DNA of 64,000 bases from Triatoma infestans. Taxonomy: Eukaryota > Arthropoda > Insecta > Hemiptera > Reduviidae. Shown one piece after another: positions 14,009-23,801 of the stretch. Position 1 is the stretch's first letter. Every line of letters begins with the position of its first letter. The stretch lies in NCBI GenBank assembly GCA_011037195.1, contig JAAEAF010006912.1:1-64000 (forward strand), in the 5' to 3' direction. The position numbers were made by a program, and so were the translations under genes. The notes beneath the pieces were generated by a model. That model saw only the letters and a list, made by a program, of their open reading frames with translations. It did no database searches and was not told the DNA's origin.

Positions 14009-14230
14009 ATCAGAGACATTTTCCGTGGTAGCCTGCTTCATTTTGTGGTCATCGACCGGTTTCGGGCGTTCGCCCATCTTCAGAATGCGTTTTTCAGACA
14101 GTGTGCCAACACAGACTCGTACAGAGACTTAGTTTCACACTGTGAAACCGGTCGATGACCACAAAATGAAGCAGGCTACCACGGAAAATGTCTCTGATGC
14201 TTTCCAGCTCTGCGGAACCAACCACCACAA
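14009..14230. repeat. Foldback repeat with hammerhead-like core
   Basis: A perfect 55-bp inverted repeat (14009-14063 against 14144-14198) encloses an 80-bp loop. The minus strand of 14050-14087 carries CTGAAGA, a GGGCG/CGCCC hairpin and GAAACCGGTC, the order of conserved blocks of a hammerhead ribozyme. The right arm keeps the GAAACCGGTCGATG half but not the CTGAAGA half. Related copies lie at 36.3-36.6 and 54.8-55.4 kb. The type of parent element is not shown here; Penelope-like elements are known to carry such motifs. Confidence 0.7.
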
Positions 14231-14369
14231 CAAAAAGTGATGAAGTTTGCTAATTTTGCTGGGTGCCCGAAAGCGTAGTAGCTAGACCAATATGGCTCTA
14301 TCTCCAACCCTCCACACAAAAAGAGCATCTCCATCATCACAATACTGACACAGAGGACTAGACGTTCTA

Positions 14370-16475
14370 CCTATTTTGTGTAATGACTAGCGTGTCCCAA
14401 GTGTATCCAGTCAGTACACCTCAATTGTATCCTATCCAGCGAGAGAAGATACTCCAAATAATTTCTACCTTTAATAAGTCTTTTACCTCGGAGACATCCC
14501 TCTAGTACTTTTTGTGTCCAATTCTTTTTTCCTCCATAGCTTGACTTCTCCATTACAAAATTGCTACGGCTGGCTTGGGACCACACAACGGAAATCCCAT
14601 TTTGGCTAACTTGTGCAGTCTCTCATTGCACATCTACATACCTATCCACCTGTCCAGTTACCCAGAAGAGCTCTACTTCCTGCTCCTCTGTGCGAGGTCG
14701 TTAAGTCCTCTCCTTCATTCGCCCGCTAGTTTGGAGCTCCAATATGGCTTATTCAAAGCCATATGAGCGAAGTATTTTTTACAACTCTCGTCCAGTTTGA
14801 CGCATTCGCTGAAAACATAAAAAGTCATCGCTAAGAAATGTACAATATCCTCTGTAGTGTTGAGTTTACACAAGGAACATCTCTTTCTTACCTCCTCCTT
14901 ATCCACCCAAGGCGGTTAATTTAAATATAATAATTCGCCCCTCATTTTAAACAACCATCTCATCTCTTTTAAATAAATGAAGAAGACTGGTGGTCAAAGG
15001 AGATTAATTTACAGCTAGTATCCAACTGTTTGTAGTAAGTAAAACTCGAGGACGTACTTATGCACAACGCAGACTTCTCCCTTCCGGTGCACCAAACTTA
15101 TCTTATCTAACAAGGTCGACACTGGTTCTTCCAAAGACTCACGTCGTCCCTGGGCCAAGCTAATCTAACGCTCAAACCAATAAGTTTTTTTTTAACTACT
15201 TCCTGAACAGAAATCCTTGTAACCTTATAAGCAGGAAGCTCCAGCACTCTAAGACAGTATCTATAGTGTAGTCTTCAGGTAATTACCGCAAGCAGATCAA
15301 CATCAGTCTCAGCATTCAACACGTAGTTCCGGGTAACTGACAGAAAAGAAGGCAGCTTTTTAATAAAAAACACAACAGCTTTTCAAATATCTCATACCGT
15401 TCAAACCCTCACGCCTGAGCAGCATAACAGGGAAATGACCTGCAAACAGAGTTAAATAATTGGAACTTAAGAGAAGAGGAAAGCCACAAAACCCGACCAG
15501 ACAGTGTTTAGAGCTAGCTTAGCGGAAGACACCTTCTCTTTAACATGGGTATGGAAAGAGAGTTGAGGCGTAAGAATAACTCCTAAATATTTGTACCTAT
15601 TAACAAATTCTACTTCCTGACCACTATAACTCCATTTGTCTGAGTATTTAGTACGGGAGCACAACCTACCTCTCGTACTGAATACCATTACTTTCGATTT
15701 CCCAGTTTTAACAACCAGACTCCACTGTTGACAATACTTCTCTAAAATATTAATATTATATTGAAGTTGTAGCGGATTTTCACAGATAAGACCAATATCA
15801 TCCGCATAATTATGGACTTTCACAATGGTTCCAGCCACTCGGACACATCCCTCTAAGCAGAATGATAGGTCATCTATGAAAATTGAAAATAAAATTGGAC
15901 ATAAAAGACATCCCTGTCTAACTCCACTACCAATGCGAAAAAAATCGGAAATTTCTTGTTTGCCCTTGACAGCAGTTTCTGGGTTGACTCGATCGAAAGC
16001 TGCAGAAAAGTCGACAAAGAAGCAATACACCTTTTGTCCTCTTTTTAAAAATTTTAACTTAATAAGATTTGAAAGAACAAACATTTTGTCAAGAGTAGAG
16101 CATCCACGTCGGAATCTCGCTTGGTATTCACTCAAAACGTTATTGTTCGCAAGGAACGACGCAAAAGAAATCCTGCAAAAACCTTAGCAACAGCATCAAT
16201 ACATGAAATGCCCCTATAATTGCTTACTTCATTGATTTCACCTCGTTTAAAAAGAGGAAAAACAATAGATCTATTTAATGACGGTGGTGTTAAGCCAACC
16301 TCATACGTATAATTAAGAAAAGGAGGATTTTTGTAACATTCTGAAGTAATTCGGTCAATCCCTGGGACCTTATTATTTTTCAAGTTACTCAGAACTGCAT
16401 GAATCTCGTCCCAGGTAAAAAGAGAGTCCAATGTTTCATTATAGGAAAGGGGCTTGGCATAATGAATCACTAAAA
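14370..16475 (-). pseudogene. Non-LTR retrotransposon, reverse transcriptase to C-terminus, broken
   Basis: Reading down the minus strand, 16470-16132 gives WDEIHAVLSNLKNNKVPGID and FPLFKRGEINEVSNYRGIS, the N-terminal reverse transcriptase blocks. 16135-15467 (222 codons) gives FVDFSAAFDRV, GSGVRQGCLLCPILF, the catalytic HNYADDIGLI box and RYKYLGVIL. Downstream pieces continue in other frames (15460-15180), and 14906-14715 carries the C-terminal zinc-like block RCSLCKLNTTEDIVHFLA. A final tail lies at 14586-14371. At least three frame changes separate the pieces, so it is inactive. The endonuclease is missing. Copies of parts lie at 19.15-19.35 kb and 63.2-63.7 kb. The clade is probably Jockey or a relative (inference). 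Confidence 0.85.
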
Positions 16476-16489
16476 GATTTTAATCTTTT

Positions 16490-17700
16490 TATATCAAATA
16501 TTTATATAAAGGAGCTACAACTTTTATTTGAAATATTTCTATGGGAAAATTTACTTAAGGCTACTTCTTCGGGAGGGATGGGGTATATTTTGCTCTAAAG
16601 TGCTATCATAGTTGAATATACAATTCTACCATCTAAACAAAATACTTAGAAATAAGAAGATAGTCAAAATTCCGAGTTTCAAGAAAATTAATAAACAGGA
16701 AGTGCGTTTCTGCGTGAATATTTTTCGGTTTTCGCGACTCTCTCCATAAAAACATAGACGAATTTCATTAAATTTAAATATACTAACTATAAAATTTGTC
16801 AATAAAAATTTTGTAAACTGCAGTAAGAGAAAGCTGAGTGAGTGTTTCACACCAGATTTTTATTATTAAAAAGAAATCATAGAATTAACGCAATAAAAGT
16901 AAAGAATTCAATAATGTTATTCTCATTATAATAGTATATGGTAATAATGAGGATTTTTTTTTACTTTATTTCGAAATCTAGTGGGAATTACCACTATTCA
17001 GTTACCAATGATCTATACACTCCAAATATCTAAGCTTTCATAACTTGGAGGTCTATTGCTTTATAATGTTACCAGCAACAAATAAAAATATTAGCATGAT
17101 TAAATAAATATATATCCACATTTCCCTTGTGATACATTTTTTTTTAAATCACGATCACGCAAACTAAGAAACCAGATATAATAAAAATTCATTTTAAAAT
17201 ATGCATACGACTTTGTCTTAGTTGGCTTTAATATTATTTAGTTGGTGAATATTGTTTAGAATATAAAACGATATTTTTTGTAGGGAAGTGTGACGTCCTA
17301 GTTTTCCCCCCACAGCCCGTCTGAAATCAATTTTCTTGGATAAAATTTTGAACAAATGTGAAGTCTATCTCTCACTCTCTCTCTTATTTTTATATAATAT
17401 ATATATATATATATCCATAGTCAGCATAACAAGTGAAGTAGAATATAATGCCTATTATTACTTTCCCTGACTGCTGGTAAGAGGAAGGACTACGTTTGCG
17501 TCAAATTTTCTTTATCAAAAATCGCCGGAAATACACGTTTTGAATGCGTCCACTGAGTACGAATAAGTGGTTTTTAGAAATTGGTTTGGCATGTATGTGT
17601 GTATGTATGTGAATAGCAGCATTATGGCTCAAAAAATCTCAACAAGTTTTAGGAATCACCAAATTCGACAGGAAATTATCTGTTAAAATTCCTGTAAAAA
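16490..17700. repeat. ACTTTCTCTTACT-family copies and simple repeats
   Basis: 16490-16860 is a plus-oriented copy that ends in GCAGTAAGAGAAAG followed by GAGTGTTTCACACCAG. A further partial copy at 17460-17690 starts with a degenerate ACTTTCCCTGACTG. An (AT)n run lies at 17393-17414. No gene is seen. Confidence 0.6.
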
Positions 17701-17711
17701 TAAAAAAAAGA

Positions 17712-17937
17712 AGAAGGCGCGCCAATTTCTGTGATCATTGGCGCCCTGAGCTTTCTCTAGTGCCCAGACCGGCCACCAGACAAGGAGTTCTCTCCTTACA
17801 GACAACACTGCCCCATCACCGGACAAGTGAGCTATAGAAGCTTCTATGAAGAGATAATCTAGGGACAACACTGCTTGTGATTCGAACTCGGGATCTCCGG
17901 CGTTGCTAGTCCAGCGCGCTACCATCCAGAGCCAATC
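17712..17937 (-). repeat. tRNA-derived SINE, copy 1
   Basis: Read on the minus strand, the right end starts with a tRNA-like head: a box A-like TGGTAGCGCGCTGG (about 17912-17925) and a box B-like GAGTTCGAATC (about 17880-17890). A body ends in GGCGCCAATG near 17735. A second copy with the same order lies at 38362-38568. The head lacks a foldable complete tRNA, so it is not a tRNA gene. Confidence 0.65.
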
Positions 17938-17944
17938 CTTTCCC

Positions 17945-18025
17945 TAATTTTGCTGATATACGCAGGTCTCGAACTAGGGACCTTCTTGTTCCAAGTCCAT
18001 GCTCATAACCATTATACCAAACTTA
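17945..18025 (-). repeat. tRNA-like fragment, second SINE head or pseudo-tRNA
   Basis: The minus strand reads TTTGGTATAATGGTTATG (box A-like) and CCCTAGTTCGAGACC (box B-like) about 35 bases apart. This is tRNA spacing, but the acceptor ends do not pair well, so a SINE head or tRNA relic is likelier than a working gene. Confidence 0.45.
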
Positions 18026-18219
18026 GCATAGTAACTACTTACATAAAAGCTACAACTTGTATTTGAAACATTTTTTCCTGCAATATCATTTTTAAGTCGG
18101 AATTTGGGGGAGGAGTGTGGTTATGCTATCTCTAAAGTGCTATTTCAGGTTTAATCATCTGAATAATATTGATGTTTTGATCTTCGTTAAGATCGCTGTA
18201 TTTGATATTGTAAAATGGG

Positions 18220-18300
18220 GTTTGAGATTCGCCCACCAAAAAAACATTTTTTCAAATTTTCACCGACACTTCGGCAAATTTATTGCCTTCTTCAGGGTCT
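18220..18300 (-). repeat. Related hammerhead-like hairpin repeat, degenerate
   Basis: The minus strand of 18263-18295 reads CTGAAGA, a GGCAA...TTGCC hairpin, then GAAGTGTCGG. The order is as in the 14.0 and 36.5 kb copies, but with GAAG in place of GAAA, so catalysis would not be expected. Confidence 0.4.
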
Positions 18301-18479
18301 GTACAAAGCTAATAAAGCACATTGCAAACTCAAAAATAAAGAATACCACACAAAAATATAAAATAAAAAGTCAGAGGTATCTGCCATATGACAGTTGCAT
18401 CATGAAGAATTACGTAGAATAACGTAGAATACGTTTCTCGGTTTTCCATCCCACCCCCTCTAACCCACTAATATAGTCG

Positions 18480-18700
18480 CATTTCTAGTTCAAAGATATT
18501 GACCAGAGATGTTACCTAAAATGAATATAAAATTTTCCTTTTGATATATTTTGTTCACATGTTCTTCCTGTAGATGATCATTCGCTAAACAAAAATGTTT
18601 TTCATATTCAGGAAATCTCAAAACATTTATTTCCGGTTGATGAAAAATCCAAATTTGATCGCAATACTTCTTGTTACCACAGTAAGAGAAAGTAATAAAA
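18480..18700 (-). repeat. ACTTTCTCTTACT-family fragment
   Basis: Minus-oriented end of the family. GATCGCAATACTTC is followed by CAGTAAGAGAAAGTAA and an A-rich tract (18655-18715). Confidence 0.55.
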
Positions 18701-19139
18701 AAAGAAAACAAAAATCTTCCTTCAGTGTGAAATCTATTCTTATAAAGAAATAATCGCCCCATTATTTGACTGTTAGAAAGACGGGTGGTTTAGCTTTGGC
18801 AATACAACAAGGAAGGGAGAAAGTGTATACAAGGTGACGTCGGCTGACCTTGGACTAACGTTATATTGCTGCGAAAGGGAAACCGAACTGGGTTGGTCTC
18901 CTTCCTAGAATGTGTTTGGTGACTACATCATATTTATATGATCAGCCGTCTGAAGATTAAGAAATTAGGCTGCTTCACCCCCATCACCACGTAATTAAAA
19001 ATTATAAGTAGTCCCCCGTTTAATGTAATAAATTAATTCTATTTTACTAGTTAAGCCTATCTGAACTTCGGGAAAATTAATTTAATAAAAGTGATAGGTT
19101 TATACTGTACAACTGAATATATTGTATTATATTGTACAA

Positions 19140-19350
19140 TTGAAGTTTTTTTTTTTAACTACTTCCTGAGCAAAAATCCTTGGTAACCTATAAGCAGGAA
19201 GCTCCAGCACTCTAAGACAGTACCTAAAGTGTAGGTAATTACCACTCGCAGATCAACATCAGTCTCAGCATACAGCATGTAGTTGTGAGTAACTGACAGA
19301 AAAGAATACTACAGCTTTTTAATAAAACACGCAACATCTTTTCAAATATC
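19140..19350 (-). repeat. Second copy of a LINE segment from 15.18-15.39 kb
   Basis: This segment matches 15184-15390 nearly word for word (CTACTTCCTGA, AAGCAGGAAGCTCCAGCAC, TCTAAGACAGTA, CAGATCAACATCAGTCTCAG). It is therefore a fragment of the same non-LTR element in the same orientation. The rest of the element is absent. Confidence 0.75.
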
Positions 19351-19689
19351 TCATTCTTTCATTCCAACTCTGAAGAAAATCATAGAAAATTCCCATAAAA
19401 TCCACAAATCTATAACGAAAAGTTTTGGTTAATTGATTTTTCCGCAAACTTGCAATTCGAATAGTACATTTAATATCACTTAATATTGTGAACATTGAAC
19501 CGAACTGGCACTTAAGTAATAATGCTTACTTGCATGAACGTAACAGCTCCCATCTGCCCAGTACCTATTTATTTTCATGGAAAAAAAATCAGTTGTGAAA
19601 CAGTCACGCGACTTTCTTTCACGACAGTTTACACAGTTAGTAAGTGACACTCAAACTTGTATTACTTACTCTTACCTGGTAACAGGAGT

Positions 19690-20405
19690 AAGAGTACAAA
19701 AACATTTTTTTTAGCGAATGGTTTGTGTGTATGAGCAACATATCTCAAAAACGAAAAATCGGAGGATGCTCAAACGGTGTTCCGTTTATATACTACGTGA
19801 TACCTGATACTATCTGACACGAAGATTTCTGGCAAAATCCATCAACCGGAAGTAAGACTTTATTCTTTTTTCAATTTTGGCGATTTTCTCGTTAACGGCT
19901 TTTATGTTTTTCTTCAAACTTCGTATACTATCTATATACAGAAATACCAATCATTTTTATTTGAAACATTATTTTTGGGAGATTCTGAGAGAACAATACA
20001 TGTCATAACTTAAAAATATGTCTAGTATTCCAAATTTGAAGAAAATTTCGAATTTTTTGGAATTTTACGTCGTAAAATTTCAAATGTTTGTTCAATGTTA
20101 TTGACACTCTTTTCTAGAATACAATGTAATCAATTGTCAGGATAGCTACTTGCCCCCTGTATTTTTGTCAGGACAGATAATAAATTTGGAAATTTGTATT
20201 TTTTTTATATAATTGCACTACAAAAGTAAGAGAAAATCGTGTGTTTTCACACCAAATGTTTTTTGGCATATTCCGGAGATTTTAAAATATGTGGTTCCTA
20301 TCGTTAGGCTGGAATCTGGGTAGTTCACGCCTACATCTCTCAAGACGTAGTTTGACTTCCTCGTACTGAGTAATTGCGTCAAAGACGGATGTACCGATCT
20401 TATGA
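19690..20405 (+). repeat. ACTTTCTCTTACT-family copy, left arm of a large inverted pair
   Basis: A plus-oriented copy that reaches AGTAAGAGAAAATCGTGTG at 20223. Its right part, 19870-20400, is the inverted counterpart of 21880-22670: the words TCAGGATAGCTACTTGC and AAGACGTAGTTTGACTTCC at the left recur as complements at the right. The pair flanks about 1.5 kb that contains a gypsy remnant. Confidence 0.6.
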
Positions 20406-20589
20406 GTTAATAAAGGTGCGAACGCAGGACATGAGAAGGCTAAACTTCAGTAAGACTTGAGACCGTTTACAATACAAAGAAGAACCAAAATGAACATAGA
20501 GGTACCAAAATAGAATTCACAGGTAAGACAAAATCTTACAATAACCACAATTATTATAGAAAGAGAACAAAAAAAAACAGGATTCCAGA

Positions 20590-20930
20590 ATAGAAGATAT
20601 CAAATAGAACACGCATATGCTTTCAATGCGGTCGGAAACATGAGATTAATGGGTTCCAGCTCAAGACAAAATCTGTTCAAGGACTGCCAAGAGAAATTAC
20701 TTTGCTGAGGTTTGTAAATAAAAAAACGTAAGCTCAATTAATGAAAAATGAAATCTGATACGGAGGATTCTGATGCAAATACGGAAGACACATTCAAAAT
20801 AAGTCATAATGCGTGTAGTGATAGCATCAAGTTCGAAATTTAGAGCTTGGTTCAAGGAAATATAGTACAAGATAAGTCAGTAAATTTCAAAGTAGATACG
20901 GGTAACTTAATATTACTTAAGACTAGACAT
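20590..20930 (+). pseudogene. Ty3/gypsy gag nucleocapsid and protease remnant
   Basis: At about 20607-20640 the plus strand reads ICFQCGRKHEI, a retroviral-type zinc knuckle start. After one frame change, about 20674-20718 reads C, then AKRNYFAEVCK, matching the second knuckle of gypsy gag proteins. About 130 bases later 20876-20906 reads NFKVDTGNLILL, which fits the aspartic protease active site context (F-x-VDTG). Reverse transcriptase and LTRs are not seen. It is a short dead fragment. Family assignment rests on these three short motifs. Confidence 0.55.
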
Positions 20931-21879
20931 TGCGTTTTATTAGTTAGATATGTTTTTTCTTAAATTAAAATAATTTAAAAAACAAGTTTTAGGCAAGAAA
21001 ATTACTAGTTAGTAAGCGCGCTGGTATCGGCTGACCTTCATTTGTACGTCCAACTGAAAATTTTGGTCAACTCTGAATGATTCCTGAAATATTAGCGTTA
21101 AGATATGGCTGCAACATTAGAGGCTTACCTTTAAACTGATTAGTTTTGTTGGATTTGATATTAGCGCTGCCTGGTGGTGAACAATGTAGTTACATTCAAT
21201 TAGTTTTTGTGTACTACTCCCAACATTTCTATTTATATGTGGAATTAAGGCGACCTAAACGTATAATTATATTATAAAAATATATTAATAATTAAAATAA
21301 GAGAAAGAAACGTAAGTGTTGCACAGCAGATTTTATTTTTAAATTTATTACCTAAAATTAAATTGCAATAAAATATTAAATAAAAATCTGAATAACGACA
21401 CCTTTTCTAAAGAAGATTGGTACAGGTGTGAAAATTTATGCCATCAGTAGATCTAATGAGGGAACAGAAGAATAATTCTTGTGTGAAATTGTTTATCTTT
21501 ATCTGAGGACCCGAGGTTAAATAGTTAGTTTGTGCATCTCCACTAATTAGTATAACTTTTAATAATATTTTTACTGTTTTTTGTATTTTTTTATTTATTT
21601 ATTTTGTTTTGTTTTTCATCCAATGCGACAAAGGTGATGGTCAGTATTAAATAGCCAACAAAGAGATCTTCACGGTGCCTGACTTCCCCGCACACCGATA
21701 CATATCTTAATTTACAGATTTATTGTTAGGATCTCCCCCAACAGTAACATCAAAAAGATGTTGTCATCAGGGTTCAAGGATTTTCAATCAGTAAATTTAT
21801 TTATTTATTTATTTTTATCTATTGTTAAATAAAATGTATAGCTTTTTTTTTCTTAACTATCCCTTTTAGTAATTCTTTC

Positions 21880-23060
21880 AATGTATCCGTCTACGACGCA
21901 GTTACTCAGTAGGAGGAAGTCAAACTATAGCTACGTTTTCAGAGATCTAGACGCCACTGTCGGGATCCTAGCTTAACAATAGGAACCAGATGTATTAATA
22001 TCCCCAGAATGCGATAAAAAAATCTGGTGTGAAACATTCACATTACTTTCTCTTACTGCTATTAATTTAATTATACAAAAAAAAAAAATGACAAATTTCC
22101 TACAAACTTCCAAATTTATTATCTGTCCTGACAAAAACACAACGATTGAGGGAGCAAGTAGCTATCCTGACAGTTGATTACATTGCAGTCTAGAAAAGAG
22201 TGTCAATAATATTGAACAAACATTAACGAACATATTCCTCAAAACTCTCGAAAAACAATTTTCCAAACAAAAGTCTAGGTTTATATCTGTGCAGTTAGTA
22301 TTCCAAGATTATCGTTACAGTTGTTTTCGAGAAAATAACAAAAAACTTCAAATTCTGTTCTGTAAAGTCGCTTTACCATTTAACCGAATTTCTTCAAATT
22401 TGGAATTCTAAAAATGTTTTTTAATGTATAATAATGTTAAATAGGTGGGGAGAACGATACATTTTACTGCAGTGGGCCTTTAGAGGAAAATTAGACGCTA
22501 CTGTTCCTCAGAACCGCCAAAAATTCAATTTTCCAGAGAAAAATTTTTCAAATAAAAGTGAATGGTATGTATGTAGGTAGAGAGTATACGAAGTTTGAAG
22601 AGAAACGCCTAGGTCGAACGTCGTAATGTTTATAGCGAAAAGTCCGTATGTGACCAAAATATTTTTTAAAAAATCTCACTCACTCCTCTTAATACAGTTG
22701 CATTTAAAATATGCAATATGTAATGACGACAAATTTTCTTTAAATTTCAATTTTCGCTCTATATCCTAACATAAATATACAGGTAGAGGGGAGAAGTGCT
22801 AATCTACCAACAGAAGCAAGCTGAGAATGATTACTTGTAGAGTGCTAATAATATTTGAATTTTTACGTTGAGATTCCTCAGATCCACCTAAAATGTTTGA
22901 AACAAAGTGATACGTTTCTATCTATGAAGCAATCACTCCAAGTTTAAAGAAAATCGTAACTGTTTAAAAAAAAAAAAACAGAAACCTAATCCTATAAAAT
23001 CACACTTCCTGTAAACCGATTTTCTTCAAATTTGGAATTCTAGCAATGCTTGTAATGTGT
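21880..23060 (-). repeat. ACTTTCTCTTACT-family copies, right arm
   Basis: The minus-oriented unit begins at AATCTGGTGTGAAACATTC and ACTTTCTCTTACTG (22025-22062) and runs to about 22700. 21880-22025 mirrors 20260-20400. A further partial copy follows at 22715-23060. Between the arms (20930-21880) I see no other gene. Confidence 0.6.
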
Positions 23061-23084
23061 GTTAATATTAGATAGTGGTAAAAC

Positions 23085-23089
23085 CATAT
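23085..23089. repeat. Target site duplication of BEL/Pao element, left
   Basis: CATAT directly before the TGTCACC start of the left LTR. It is repeated at 27060-27064. Confidence 0.85.
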
Positions 23090-23801
23090 TGTCACCCAAG
23101 GCGAGAATGGCGAACGGGCGCAGAAAGTGAAATACCGAAAAAATAATAAATAAATAAAATTAAAATAAAAAGGAGATGCAAAGGAAGAAGCTTCGACTTA
23201 CCTGGAGAGTGGTGAGGCTGAATGCGCAAGCGGCGAAGCTGAGGCGATAGGTGAACGATCGAGGAAGATGTGGCGTGTACGTGTAGGTGTGTGTGTGTGT
23301 GAGGCAAAGAAAGGATATCTGGTGAAAGGAAGGGAGTTAGAGTGCTCCGTGGAAGCTGATGACGCTGCTGTTGAAGCGGCTGATGGTGTCAGAAGAGCCC
23401 AGGCACGAAGGTGAGTGATTCTCCAGATGATGGCGAGGAAAGACGCGACTTGTGTTTCAAGAAGATAACGAATATTAATTCGTTATCGAAAGGCGCGAAT
23501 ACGGCGAATAAACGTAAAGGCGAATTTTACACACACTACTAACTGCTTAGAAAGAAGCGAAAGGACAAGTTGCACAGGCGAGAGCTAGACGGTAACTGAA
23601 GTAATTCTATAGAAGGAGAACGGTTTAAGAGTGTGGGAAAAATAATCGAAAAGCGGGAATCAGGAAAGATAAAAGGCGCCGCCAATCCCACCCCACAAGA
23701 GGAAGGTAAAAGGGTGGGAAGGCGTGGGAAATATGCGGGCGATGAAATAATTTTAAAATAGCGAGGTAAAGTTAATCCCTCAAGGGGGCCGCGACCTAAC
23801 A
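23090..23801 (-). repeat. 3' LTR of BEL/Pao element, complete
   Basis: 712 bp from TGTCACC to CCTAACA in plus coordinates. 23474-23801 is nearly identical to the right copy at 26741-27059. The differences are one 9-bp gap near 23500 (ACGGCGAAT present here only) and a few single-base changes, so the insertion is fairly young (inference). The internal side joins a GGGCAGG-type purine-rich stretch on the minus strand, a possible polypurine tract. Confidence 0.85.

Noticed and set aside
15825..16187. 120-codon plus-strand open frame
   Set aside because: Shadow of the minus-strand reverse transcriptase.
17880..17935. tRNA gene
   Set aside because: Box A and B are present but the cloverleaf does not close and a second copy with the same body exists at 38.4 kb, so it is a SINE.
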